Below are positions 24,246 to 38,252 of a DNA stretch of 45,805 nt, one piece after another. Under the pieces are notes generated by a model, which was given only the letters and a program-made list of their open reading frames with translations, was not told where the DNA came from and made no database searches. The stretch covers positions 13,749 to 59,553 of the forward strand of contig MU277750.1 of NCBI GenBank assembly GCA_022385805.1. The letters run 5' to 3'. This DNA comes from Pilatotrama ljubarskyi. Taxonomy: Eukaryota; Basidiomycota; Agaricomycetes; Polyporales; Polyporaceae. Every line of letters begins with the position of its first letter. The first letter of the stretch is position 1. The position numbers and the translations under genes are program-made.

Positions 24246-25863
24246 TAAAGGAATTCGAGGCTTAGGGACACTTGTTTTTCGTTCTAGGGTTATGGTGGAT
24301 CATATATGGGTTGTCTCTATGCGGTGATATTGGAGTCGATGAGCTGGGGACTAACGACTGCTGCTATGAACATTCAGGAGCAAGTGCTACACAATTCAGT
24401 GCTAGTACTCGCCACTCGAGCGCCTCATATAGTATCCCTCAAGGATTGCAACTCCGCGTTCTCACGGGGTACCTATCTCGCTTGGAAGGCTGAAGCGTGA
24501 TTGCATCTTTGTTGAAGAGTACTCATGTAGAATCCCTGCAGGCGGCCGGGCACGCGCTCAGAGAAGTCCTGATCTGCCAATAGCCAGTGTGAAACTGCTG
24601 CTCACCGGGCGCATGAGGTGAACAGCCAGCAGCCCTTCTACTCTCACTCTACGCCTCTGTCTCCCTGTAGGAAACCATTGAGCTCTTGAATCGTCAACCT
24701 CGTTGATGTGGAGTCCGCGGCGCTGAGCGCCGACGATGCGCACTCGAGTCGAGTCGCGTCAGCCTGCACAGTACTAGCTCGGACTCCGGTGCGTGTTCCT
24801 CCGTGTTTCCGTGTAGTTTCGTAATAGATTCTCATTTCCTCTTATTTGTCGTCACTCAACAGCTCCACTGTGGATCGTAGGAGCTTGCGGGTCGCCGACT
24901 CTTGGCGGCGCGGATGCAACGCTACAAGCAATCCCGCGTCGTCGGGGATCACGTGACCGCGTCCGGGCGCGTCGCACCGAGGGACTCACCGTCTCCTCTA
25001 TTGTACTCCCGCCCTTTTTATATTCTCTTCGTCTATGTTCCTAGCTCTCTCCGGGCTCTCCATTCTCAGGTAGGTAGCATAAAAGCTTGTGCCCTGTAAT
25101 CGAGCAAGATAGCTTGTTTCTCCCCTCGAAAGCCGCCTTCTGACATCGCACGCCAAGGCTCTCGCGCCTCGCTCTCAAGCTCACCGCTCTCGTATTTCGT
25201 CGTCTCCGCCGTCGCGCTCGTAGCCCCTCTTGGATTGTACGTCGTCGCTTAAGTTTTGTCTCACTCAGTCTCTCGCACATCCGGCGAGTTTGAGTCTTAC
25301 TAGGTCTATTCCTGGTTTTTAGGTCTATTCCTCCTCTGCGCTCTCCGACGACTCCTCGCCTCACCGTCCTCTCTCCGACCCGAGAGCCGAGAGGTAGGAT
25401 ATCTATTATAGTCAACTATAGTATGCCAATGACCGACATCACCATGCGGTGTCATGCGCCGAGCTCAAGTTGAGAGATACTGTACCCGAAGCACCCGAAG
25501 CCTCGTATCAATGCGATGTGCAGGTGCATTCCGAGCCGAAAAGTATCATTATGCACCGAACCTATTGCAGGTGGGGCGTTCAATCATGTGGCAGCGAACT
25601 GCTGAGCGCTGAAAACACCGCACAAGTCCAGTCTCCCCTAGGCAGGACGTCCGCTGTGCAAGCACGTTAGCACGAGTCGAATCTCGACCTTACATAGGTG
25701 GCGCACTGAATAGTAAGTGGATAAGACTCTCTGATAACGTACTGTAGAAGACCATTCGCGAGCGCACCTGGAGTTCCCCTGACATACATATAAGATAGAC
25801 AGCCAAGCTGTTAAGCCCTCCCCATTCCACTGCTTCGTTGGAGAAAATGAAGACGAGTCAAAA
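24246..25863. other. non-coding stretch between KRE6-like B and tRNA-Gly
   Basis: No gene is supported here. Part of it (about 24850-25410) looks like promoter or LTR DNA and is listed separately. The rest has only short open frames. Confidence 0.55.
24850..25410 (+). other. promoter-like or solo-LTR-like segment without a gene
   Basis: The segment has, in order, a TCACGTGA palindrome (near 24950), a TTTTTATAT box (25015-25023), a long CT-rich leader and a 13-nt direct repeat (TAGGTCTATTCCT at 25301-25313 and 25320-25332). No open frame with a domain follows. This order is typical of a polymerase II promoter with leader, or of a retrotransposon LTR left alone after recombination. I could not find clear terminal inverted repeats or a target-site duplication, so the LTR idea remains weak. 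Confidence 0.25.
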
Positions 25864-25941
25864 TGCATCCGCCGGGAGTCGAACCCGGAGCTAGGCCACC
25901 TTTCATGGGAAGACCCAATGTTACCGCTACACCACGAATGC
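25864..25941 (-). tRNA. trnG-CCC: tRNA-Gly, most likely CCC anticodon, with a 7-nt intron
   Basis: On the minus strand the sequence folds as a full cloverleaf. The acceptor GCATTCG pairs with CGGATGC plus discriminator A. The D arm is GTGT/ACAT with loop AGCGGTA. The anticodon stem is GGGTC/GGCCT, and the T arm is CCGGG/CCCGG with loop TTCGACT. The anticodon loop has 14 nt instead of 7, best explained by a 7-nt intron (tgaaagg, 25905-25899) just after A37. This leaves loop TTCCCAT and anticodon CCC (25909-25907). A shifted stem would give TCC, also glycine, but it would place C at position 37. The internal A and B boxes for RNA polymerase III look intact. Confidence 0.92.
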
Positions 25942-28900
25942 CTCATAATGAGTAGGTCAAAGTAACCATCACAACAGCTTCTTTTTACTTGCGGCACAAC
26001 TTTGGGAGCTTTCGTTCAAGTCCTACATAATATAAGTTACCAGGGCCAGCCCTCAGTAGTACTCGTAGTTTCCCTTGTCCATTCTCTATCCTCGCAATAT
26101 GTGTATGCCACTGTGCTTTGTGTACCTCTCACAATATCACAAGGGGCCCAAGCCGGAAAAGCAGCTCTGCTTATCATCACCGGATTACTATCAGCGACTC
26201 CGACATACGCATCATAGCTGCCTCTCAGGCAGCAGCCTAGCTATATGCGCGATGCTGGGGAAGCTCTCGCAGTACTTGCTTAGCCATATCAAGGTAGTTT
26301 GCGCTACACGACTGCCCTGACTCAAGGGAGCCGTCGCAATCGCCTTCACTACTCGGTGAGCTACAGCTGGCCACAATCACTTTCGCAAATCTGATAATAT
26401 CCTCAAAGCACACCTCTAGTTACAGTAGGACGGGCGATGTCGTCGCACGCAGTCTTTCGAGTCAAGATTTCCAAGCGCGTCAAGTCATGAACCACCTATG
26501 CAACCGCCGCAGAGGAAGCAGGTGCAAATATATTCGCACCGAGGTTGATCCTCCGCGAGACGGCGAAACCCGTGGCTTTGCACTGTCAGAATGCCGTTCG
26601 CCCCACCTCGAAACATGCTCTCGTTGAAACTGAGGCGGACGACGTGACGTGTCCCCGAAGTGTTGTGCTGGTGGGTGCCACAATCACGCCGATGGCAGGG
26701 TAGAGTGTTAGCGTTCTGTATTGACGTCTACTCGTATACTGCTATCACGACATGGATGCCCGGATGCCAGCAACAGCTCACGCATCTGACCACTTCCCGC
26801 GCCTTCTCATTTATGCTCATGGTAGTGGGATTCCTTTGCGAGTCTCTCTCTGATGTGGATGGCTAAATTGTTCACTTTTTAGTTTGACTACGATCTCCCA
26901 CCATATCCCCGCTGAACCGCCTGGCGCAGGTTTTGGGTTGGGGCGCGCTCATAGCGCTCTGTTGACATGCGGAAGCCACTGTCGTGAGTCCTCGTAATGG
27001 CCCAGCGACGTTCACTGAGACCAGACCTCCACAGCGACGCGCTCGTCTATTCGTATTTACGCCCGCATCGCGTCTCCGGTATCAATATTTCCGGTTCTTG
27101 ATCCGCTCGTGCCTGCCGCGTCTATGAGGGCGGCATATCTGTGCAGAGATTCCCGGCGAGAATGACAGGTTCCAATGGCCGGTGAGGTGTTTCTATGCAC
27201 TGTGAAGCGCTATGTTGAGAGCTGCACGAACGTGGACTATCGCAGGTGCTGGACTGCAAGAGTTCTGTCGTCACCAGTCGGTATCCTGCGGGCATCGCTC
27301 GCTCTATTCCCTGAATGGAAGCCAATCATTCGCTGCGATGACCTCGGATTTACGAGCGTCATTGCGGCAAGATTGGCTGCGGTACTGGTCACAAGCCTTG
27401 CGCCAGGTGAGTGCTGCCGCTGAGCTGAGAAGCTCTTCTGCTCTGCCTATCTCCCCTGTCGCAGCCGTCGGTATGATCGCATTCGCAGGCGGCATCCTCG
27501 AAACACCCACTTCTGGAGGAGCGGCGTCGTTCTTTCAGGGACGAATGTGCCCTCTGCTCTGTCATCCGCCTTCAGTGTATGTCGTATCCTGTGGCCGGCC
27601 GTCGAGTACTGGACACAGATTCTGTCGGGTTTCAGTATTGTCCCTGTCTTCCGCCGAAGCCCCGGCACAAACTCCGGAGGACCGGGGCAGAGGCTGCCCC
27701 TACTGTACCTCTACCGAGGCTCTGGAGCGAAGGGAGCATCGACCAGAGCACCAAAGAAGCACCCCTATAGTCGCCCAATGACGAGCGTCCCCACCGCTCA
27801 GCCGCGCAGAGTGCACTCGGTATGCGGTCCCAAGACATGTGCGGATCGCGTAGCCTGCGTTATTGCCTCCAGAGTACGGGTGGGGTATGCGGTCGAAACA
27901 CCCAATGAAGCCACACATGATCGCTACAACCTGCGACCCCGCACGCTTCGCATACCTGGATCGGGCCTGTTCCCATGCAGAGGTACGTCTCAGTCAGATC
28001 AACTGTCGCTGTGAGATTTTCTCTCATCATAATGATATGATATGGTGCCGTGCCTCGCTGAAGGCAGTCGAGAACCGTTCGCCGACGTCCGAATCGTCCG
28101 GCGGAGCTGCTGCGCTCATACATTCCACCGGCTTGCGACTGTCGAGAACTTCGAACAAGAGAGGCCGATGATGGAGTTGGCGTCGGGATACAAGATAGAA
28201 GTGAATGCACGAAACCACGATCGTGCGGACACGCCTACTCCGCTTGCCCTGTCGCGCCGGTCCTTTCCATCGCAGATCGAAGAAGGACCGATGCGCGCCG
28301 GCAACGGACTCGATCTATCCGGGCGCATTCGGTCCCACTCCCCACCTGTTGCCGCTGACGGTCCATGTCAGGGCGGACTGGGAGGCAATAGAGTAGCAGG
28401 GCCGCGAAGCTTGGCGCCGCACGCTGGCGCCGAACTTTGTCGCCGCGTCCTGACCGGGCCCGTGCCATCCGAAGCCCGCTCGGGGCTCGGGAGGGTGGAG
28501 CGCTGTCCCTTCCCAGTCTCGCCTGCCCGCGAGCTTGACGGACAGTCAGACCGGTACGTTGTCTTCCCTTATAGGATCCGAGCGCGATCCGTGGGAAGGC
28601 ATCCCTCCAGTATCTGTCAGGCCCGACAAGGCAGGGACGGCCGAGCACTTGCATCCGTGTTGTCGATGCTCCGCTCAGGCCGTACTTCTCCTTCGGTAGG
28701 ATACGCGCGACGCCGCTTATGGCAAACGCAGTATTCCATCAGTGGCTGAGCCGGCTTGACCTTGTCAAAACCTGAAGCAACTTCAAGCCACTGCCCCTCG
28801 CTCTCTGTCGAATGCTGATCGCCATGTGGTTCCTGGAGCCGGCGCTTGCCTAGAATCAGATTGTAAGGCTGCTGTCTTTACGCCCGATTCGAGAAGGCGA

Positions 28901-29502
28901 GCAGCCCGGTAGCCGTGCGGCAGCTGTGACTCTCGTAGCTTTCGCAAGGTGATTCTCATGGCGTTACGTTCAATGTTCTCTGTGAGACCGTGCTCACCCT
29001 CTGCGCGCAGCTTCAGCCGGAGCCCCTGGTATATCTAGATGATCAGCAAGGCCGATGGACATGGCGGATGGAACAGGACTCGTAGAGCAGGCCTGATGTC
29101 GCTGTCAGATGTGACCTCGGGTGTTGGCGCCGCGTTGCACAGGCCCCAAACCGCATGTTGCACAGCTGATGATTCCTTCGGACTTGTATGGTTAGCCTCC
29201 GGGACAGCTGGGTGGACCTGCCGAGAAGAAGACAGCGCTCGTTCTCGTCGGGACGCGCCTGAACATTTTTGGACACTGGTAAGGTTCGCGCAAGCCAACT
29301 TCACGCCGAATCGAACGCATCGGCGTCGTCCATGCCGCTCGGATTCGATTTGGGGAGGTATACCACTTGCACCTTGTGACATAACCACTGCAATGGGTTA
29401 CCCTGTCGCTGCCGCCTGAGCGGCAAGTGCCCGCCTACTTAAAGTCTGCGCGCATTTGCCTTGCCTCACCACAGCACCCTGATACCGTTGGGTGTGCTGA
29501 GG
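25942..29502. other. 3.5-kb gene-poor span before the copper radical oxidase
   Basis: No gene is supported. The longest open frame (28042-28749, 235 codons) is Arg/Ser/Pro-rich, lacks domains and overlaps several other open frames, as expected of GC-rich non-coding DNA. The final 100 bases should carry the oxidase promoter; TACTTAAAG near 29437 is a weak TATA candidate. Confidence 0.55.
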
Positions 29503-32500
29503 ATGGCTACTCTCGCAGCCTCGCTCACAGTGCTTGCACTGTCCTTCCCTTCTGTACGTTTCCCTGATCTCCATCCACACAGGCAACGTGCTCACCACTC
29601 GTAGGTCGCCCATGGCTCGTTGGTACGAGTCCGCCAGGCTCCCGCCACGCCCGACATTCCGGGTACAAACTATACCTTCCTTGGGTGTTTTACGTGCGTC
29701 AATCCTGCCACAGGGTTCTTTGCGCGAGACGCTCAGCGCCCACCACAGCGATGAAGGTGCCCGCTCACTTGGCGACGCCACGTTCACGAACACGACGGGC
29801 ATGACGGTCGAGTCTTGCGTGTCATTCTGCTCGTCGCAGAGCTTCAACTTCGCAGGCCTTGAATTTGCCCAGGAGTGCTGTAAGCGACGGGCCTTCCCTG
29901 TCACCAACCATCTGGGAACTCTAAGCACTCACGGCTACTTTCACAGGGTGCGGCAATGAGATTGCCAATGGGGGAACGAATGCTACCGAGTCGGACTGCA
30001 ACTTCCCTTGCACCGGCGATGCCTCTGAGATCTGCGGGGCAGGAAGTAAGTACGGAAGGTTATCCAGGTTGGCTCGATGTCTAACCGAAGTCTTGACAGA
30101 CAGGCTGAGCGTCTACTGGGACGGCGTGGCTCCGCCGCCGCCTCCGATCACAGTCCCATCCGTCGGTCAATGGGAGTCCCTCGGTTGCTTCAAGTGGGTC
30201 ACTTGTTACTTGCATACGATCATGTGCTGATGCAATCCCTGCTATAGCGATTCGGTCAATGCGCGCGTCCTGTCCTTCGGTATCGACGTCGATGGCCCGT
30301 TCACTGTAGAGGGATGCACGGCAGCATGCTTCAGTGCGAACTTCCCAATCGCCGGAATGGAATTTGCCGCACAGTGCTGTACGTGATGTCACATTGAACA
30401 CGAACTGCAGCTGATGCCTGGGCTAGTCTGCGATACCGCGATAGACAATGGAGGCGCACCTACCCCTCTCACGGACTGCAACATGGCCTGCAGCGGCAAT
30501 AGCTCGGAATTCTGTGGGGGGCCCAATCGCCTCAATGTAAGCAGCTGCGATGTATCCACTGCTAGCGCGGTCTTACGGGTCGTCTGCAGGTCTACAACTT
30601 CACCGGAACCCTCCCAGGGCCTCCTAATGAGGGTGGTGGCGGCGGCGGAGGAGGCGGTAACCCTCCCATTGATGTGTCTCCCGTGCACGAAGGCTTGCCA
30701 TCGCCCTGGACCTATGCGGCTTGTTACGTGTAAGTAAAGTGCTCGCCAACTCTGGAATGCTAACCAAGCGACTTTCCAGGGATAATGCTTTCGGCCGCAT
30801 CATGCCCACTCAGCTTCCAGATGACCAGACAATGACGGTCGCGTCCTGCATCGCGGCCTGTAAAGAACAGAACTTCACCCTCGCAGGTCTAGAGTTCAGC
30901 GTCCAGTGCTGTGAGTAACGAGTACCACATCATGCGGTCATCTGCTTATCGCTTCGGGGTATAGTCTGCGGTGATACGCTGATCGACGGCGCCGTGCCTG
31001 CTGTCGAAGACACCTGCAATATGGGCTGCGGAGGAAACTCGACGTGAGTGGCCAATCGCCTATTTCTATCGCAATCCGGCTGACGTCCGTACAGGCAGGC
31101 GTGCGGCGGACCCAATCGACTCTCGGTGCGGATCTCAGAGTGTATCACCGAGATGTTCTAGCTGCTCAATCTATCGCGAACCCAGGTCTACAGCTCGACC
31201 GGGAACGTTACAGCCCTTCCTGTTCCCACTCCCCTGAATAGCAGTCTCCCAGGTACGTCCTGCCGGCGGCCGGCCTGATTCCGCGATTTGACCGGACCGT
31301 TGATTTTCTCATCTGCAGGGCAATGGGAGTACAAGGGTTGTCTTCAGTAAGATATTCACCTCCTGCCTTGCACCGATAGCGCTCATCCTCTTCCGGCGCA
31401 GAGAGCCGAATGGAGCTCGTGTGTTCCCGTATCAGCTCATTTACACTACGAACAATACCATCGAGGGATGCCTAAACCAATGCGCTGCCTTCGGATACCC
31501 GGCTGCCGGCGCTGAGTTCGGCGATGAGTGCTGTAAGCCGGAGTCACACTTCCAACTTACGACAACTGACACGCGAGTACAGGGTGTGGTGACATCACGG
31601 ATGTGCAGAACAACAGTCCGGGCTTTGCTGATGACTCACTCTGCAACATCCCATGCTCTGGCGATCCTGTTCATCTCTGTGGCGGCGAGGCACGCCTGCA
31701 GGTGAGTGCTGCTGTTGTTTCCGAAGCTGCCACATACCAACGCTGGGACAGCTGTACGAGTGGAATGGCGTTATGAACGATTGGCATACTCCGGACAACA
31801 CGGGTCGTTACGAGGTGAGTCAGTAGTGCTCGTAACCCACCCACATTCACTGAAGGATTACCCGTCGACTAGTTCTTCGTCCCGGGTGTCGTCGTCCCCC
31901 TGATTGTGACACTCGGCATCAACAACAAGGTCACCTTCGTCGAGAAGTTCGGCACCAGCGAGTTCACTAACTCCACTGGTGCATATGAACTCGACCTCAG
32001 CCTGGTCAACGACTTCGAGAAAACATGGCGCACGATGCACGTCAAGTCCGACGTCTTCTGTTCAGCAGGCATCGTGCTTCCTGACAGGAAGGCGAGACAG
32101 CTTGTGGTTGGTGGATGGTCCCTTGACAGCACCTTCGGCGTTCGCCTGTACACGCCCGACGGGAGCGCCGGTGTCAACGGCACGAATGACTGGGAGGAGA
32201 ACTTCAACGAGCTTAAGCTGCAGGTGCGCCCGTCCCTTTGTCTGACCTAAGGGCTCTCCTTACGACAGTTTGCAGAGGGGACGCTGGTACCCTTCTGCTC
32301 TCGTTATGTCGAACGGTAGCGTGCTCGTGGTCGGTGGTGAAGTCGGCAGTAACGGAGCGCCTGAACCCACTCTCGAGATCCTGCCCGCCCCAGAGGGTGG
32401 CCCGACCTATCTGTTCATGGACTGGCTCAACCGCACGGACCCTAACAACCTTTACCCCTTCTTGCACATGCTTCCGAGCGGTAACATCTTCGTCGGTGCG

Positions 32501-33933
32501 TAGTTGACAGAACCTACGCAGGAGGCGCGGCTGCTGACGACGGGGGCGCAGGCTACTATAACGAAGCGCGAATCCTCAACCCCGTGACGTTCGATACGAT
32601 CAAGACGCTGCCCAACATGCCTGGCTCGGTCACCAGCTTCCTTGCTGGCCGCACTTACCCCCTCGAGGGTACTGCGGTGCTGTTCCCCCAGCATGCGCCG
32701 TACACTGATCCCGTCACGGTTCTTGTCTGCGGTGGCTCGAACTTCGGTATCGCGTTGGACAACTGCGTACACATTAAACCAGAAGCGGAGAACCCGCAGT
32801 GGGTGTTGGAGCGGATGGTGAGTGGTTCGGCTCTTGACGCGCCTCTATGCTAACGCATTTGTCACGAAGCCTTCTAAGCGCGTTATGACCTGCATGGTGA
32901 GTAGCCCAATCGATCAAATGTGTCCCCTGCTGACACGTATACTTCCAATCACAGTCTGGTCAGTGATTGTGCTATCTCAATCTCAGCAATGGGTGAACTA
33001 ACGCTGCTCCGATCAGCCCTGCCGGATGGTACCTTCCTCATCGTTAATGGAGCACAGCAAGGTGTCGCTGGCTTTGGCCTGGCGTCCGACCCTAACTTCC
33101 AAGCTCTCCTGTATGACCCGAGTCAGCCCGTTGGCTCACGCATCTCAATCCTGAACACCACTATCGTGGCGCGCCTCTATCACTCTGAGGCTACGGTGCG
33201 TGGCGCCTCCTTAGTTGACATGACCGTACCTGACGTGGACACGATCAGCTCCTCCCTGACGGGCGGGTGCTGATCTCTGGCAGCGACCCCGAGACCCCGG
33301 GGCTCCCAGAGGAGACACGTGTCGAGGTGTACATCCCGCCATACCTGACAGATGGGCGCACGCAGCCCAGCGTGACTGTCGACGAGAACGACTGGACGTA
33401 CGGCGGCACGTACACCATCCACGTTACCCTGCATGAGGGCACGACGGATACGATGCGGGTCTCCCTGATCGCCGGTGCGTTCTCCACCCTGCTTCGCCCG
33501 GGAGCGCTCTTATCTGACGTGCTTCCCCTTCTCTAGCGACGTCGAGCACGGTCTGTCTCTTCCTCTTCTGCGCGTCGCTCTCTTCCATACTGACTTTGCC
33601 GCCCTGCCGCTCCGCCTTTACAGCACGGTAAGCCTCTTCCCCTTCCGCTCTCATCCCGTCCTTCCCCGCCTCACACGCTGATCCCCACCCCCCGCAGGGA
33701 ACGCAATGGGCATGCGCACGATCTTCCCCGAGTTCTCATGCAACGGCAACACGTGCACGGTCACCGCGCCGCCGAACGCGTTCGTCTCCCCGCCCGGCTG
33801 GCATCAGCTGTTCGTACTCGACGGCCCGACGCCCTCGCACTCGGCCTGGGTCCGCATCGGCGGCGACCCCGGCGAGCTCGGCAACTGGCCCAACTTCCCC
33901 GACTTCACGCTCCCGGGCGTTGGGCCCGTGTAG
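29503..33933 (+). CDS. secreted copper radical oxidase (glyoxal oxidase-like, AA5) with four WSC domains
   Basis: Twenty-five exons: 29503-29553, 29605-29693, 29749-29879, 29947-30045, 30100-30193, 30248-30378, 30427-30536, 30590-30729, 30780-30910, 30965-31043, 31095-31125, 31186-31252, 31319-31346, 31402-31532, 31583-31701, 31752-31814, 31873-32223, 32276-32495, 32552-32817, 32870-32900, 33017-33195, 33249-33474, 33537-33550, 33624-33627, 33698-33933 (1006 aa). A signal peptide comes first, then WSC domains near 39-128, 147-237, 275-362 and 385-478 (Cys-rich, e.g. LGCFTDEGARSL, ECWCG), split after the second by a poly-Gly linker. The oxidase domain follows, with Cys561 (DVFCSAG) and Tyr620 (RWYPSA) for the Tyr-Cys cofactor, Tyr842-His843 (RLYHSEA) and His928 as copper ligands. 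The family oxidises aldehydes to acids with H2O2 release; WSC domains may bind wall glycans. The exon 20 donor (GTAGCC) and the 4-nt exon 24 were chosen because they restore conserved family blocks. Confidence 0.88.
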
Positions 33934-34977
33934 ATGAGAGTGCGGAGCCCAGACTGGGCGCTGTTCGGTATACTTCACTCCTCCAAGATCGCTTTCCTTG
34001 TCCCTGTGCGTTGTGGTCGTACTATGTCCGCTAATATGGCTAGGGCACTTCTGTGCGCCTATGGACTACTTCGGACTGTCGCGGGTCTATTCCCCCTCCT
34101 CACCTTCCCTTACCCCGTCGCTCAATTTGCAGACTTCCCAGTCGTGGACGCTTTCGTGTATACCGGTTTCTCGAGCGGTCCGACGACACTTCTGTCAGGA
34201 CTGTGCATGTATGTGCGTTTATACCTTGGTTGGTTGTCTGGTTGTCGTGTTCTGTGGGTGAAATAACGGATTGTCGACTTCTCATGTCTCGAGTGTCGCT
34301 GCCTGGAAAGGGATCGAGCATAAGAGCTGGCGGGAGTCGCTATGGCGAAGGCAACGATCGTGCTGTAGCTTTCCTATGACCGTCCAGGATCCAGGAGTGC
34401 AGCGGTGTTGACGGTGATGTTGTCTTCAGAATGAGTATCACCAATTGAGAAGTCCAGCATGCATGTGTCGAACGGACGCGCCACCCCGCCAGGGACGAAA
34501 GACCGAAGCTGGACAATGCATTGCAGCTGGGTAAGCGTGGACGACAGATATCTGGAGAGGGAGAGACAGACGAAGAGAGGAGAGACAGACCGAACCGAAG
34601 GAGCCAGGGGAGGTATGAAACACAAGGGGAATTCAGGACTCGGAGAGGCGTAGCGAGGCGGGGCGCGGGGCAATACATGGCTAGTGTACGTATGTAACAA
34701 CTGTATCTGTATCTGTATTGGTAGTCGTGACGGTGGTAACAAGCTGGCCGAGATCGGGGGATCGTCGAGATCGTGAGTGCGTTTGCGTCTGTGGTTGCGG
34801 GCTTGGTGCGAGCGGTCGTGAGGCGGTGCGACGTCGGGGGTGGAGACTATGGGTAACGGCTGGAGGGGAAAGGGGCGACAACAATGGTGACAGTCGTGCG
34901 TGACGAGGAAGAACGGGCGAAGAGCGAAGAGGAGGGCAGCAGGACGAAAGCGGTATGGATGAGATGCGGGACGGGGT
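33934..34977. other. convergent 3' region between the oxidase and CDK1
   Basis: About 1 kb between two stop codons facing each other; it should carry both 3' untranslated regions and polyadenylation sites. A short ATCTGT repeat lies near 34703. Open frames here, including a long minus-strand frame that runs into CDK1 introns, show no independent domain. Confidence 0.6.
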
Positions 34978-36721
<1,744 letters not shown>

Positions 36722-38252
36722 CCTTCGAGATCTCCTTGGTGTCAAGTGTCGTGAGCACGTTGAGGAACGACTTCGTGGTCGTCGCGGCGGTCTTGCGTAT
36801 CGGCGGCGAGGAGGAAGGGACGGGAGAAAGGCGGCGAGGTGGAACTTGGCGGGAAGTGGTCTCGGTGAACGGCAACTTATTATGGACTTTATACTGGCTT
36901 ACGTCAGCGGAAGTGCGTGCCTGAAAAAGGAAATGTGATGCGGTGCGGGGAGCAACCGACGACAATTGAGCCGATTGAGGAACGTTCAAAGTCGCTCCCG
37001 AGCCGTCCGACGACGCTCATTTCCCACCGGCTCTGATATACTTCTGTTCACCACACGAGCGTGGGCGAGGGCACGCCTGATAGTGTCTCGTATATCTGTT
37101 GTGGCTGCGGCAAGCAGCTTGCTCCGCAGACTCTCAGGAGTGACATTTGGTTCGGAGAGGGAGACCGCGGGGCGTAACGAGGGCAGGATGCTTTCCATAA
37201 TGATTCTTTCCGATCTGCGTGAACTGATACCAACGCATGTGGTGGCAGGATTGCGGAGCTATGGGGTAAGCCTTACGTTCACCCGGATCGACCGACAGTC
37301 GGCGCTCTAATTCCTTCAGTGCCCTTTACTAGCTTGCGATCTGTCTCGCACGGACTTTTTCCGGGATTGCTACCGTTCGAATCGCCTCTAGTAAGTGTAC
37401 GTCTCCGGATATTCGAGCAGTGAGTGACATAGTGTGAGGGAAGCCGTCTGGTTTTCCTGCAGACGTCAAGTTATATATATTGAGTTGGACACAGCGCTGT
37501 ATCAGCGATAGAAGGCGCAGTCCAGCGGCGACGAAGGATCTCCGGATCGGATGATCGAGCCATGTGCAATCGTCCTCCAGGTGGGTACCTACGCCACGCC
37601 CGGATCTGGGCACACGCAATAATTCTGACTACATACGCCTCCAGCCTGACCGGATGTCATGTAGTCCTCTACGACGAGAGGTTCTTTCTCGTACGTATCT
37701 CGCTAGCTGGTATAAAAATCGCAAAGGGCTGACGCGCGCAGTATTGTCAGGGAGTATACGGTCCGGGTCCTCGGCGTGCTCATAGTCAATGTGGTAACAT
37801 AGGGGTCTCTCTCTGAAGCAGGTCTTTCTCAGGAACGACCATCAACGCCACCGCGCCGAGACTTGCGAGCCCACTGCCATCTGACTTGGCCAGAAGATAA
37901 TCTTCTTTCCGCTGGACGCTCTCCGTCATCTTCATCCTGCCCTGCGGCGTTCATCTATCCGTGAGCCGTCAGCTTACTGAGCGTTTCTGAGCACCCGAAG
38001 AGCTCAGTAGTCACTACGCCTGCATGCCGCTACGGCTAGCGTTCCTGTGGCAAGGTGACAGTCGGTATGGGAGCCATAAAGGGCCGCAACATCAGCACAG
38101 CGTGCCAGTCAACACCATCTATCCCATGACCATTCGCTCGAAACCATACAGCCAATCCCCATAAATATAGCCCATCAAAAACCCGTATCCAAGACTGCCT
38201 CGACCCTTGCCGCTCCTTCCCGTACGTATCCGGAGCGTCCTTCACCGATTTC
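36722..38252. other. upstream region of CDK1 and gene-free spacer
   Basis: The first 250 bases hold the CDK1 promoter candidate. The rest has only short open frames without domains and an AT-rich run near 37472. No RNA gene or transposon protein was seen. Confidence 0.55.
36888..36906 (-). promoter_or_regulatory. CDK1 core promoter candidate: TATAAA and TGACGTAA
   Basis: On the minus strand TGACGTAA (36899-36906, an ATF/CREB-type site) is followed a few bases later by TATAAA (36893-36888), about 167 bases upstream of the CDK1 ATG. Spacing and order fit a fungal core promoter. Confidence 0.45.

Noticed and set aside
28042..28749. 235-codon plus-strand open frame
   Set aside because: The composition is Arg/Ser/Pro-rich without domain, signal peptide or splice partners, and frames of similar quality overlap it.
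33537..33627. Frameshift in the copper radical oxidase near its C-terminus
   Set aside because: The apparent frame break is explained by a 14-nt exon and a 4-nt micro-exon with good splice sites.
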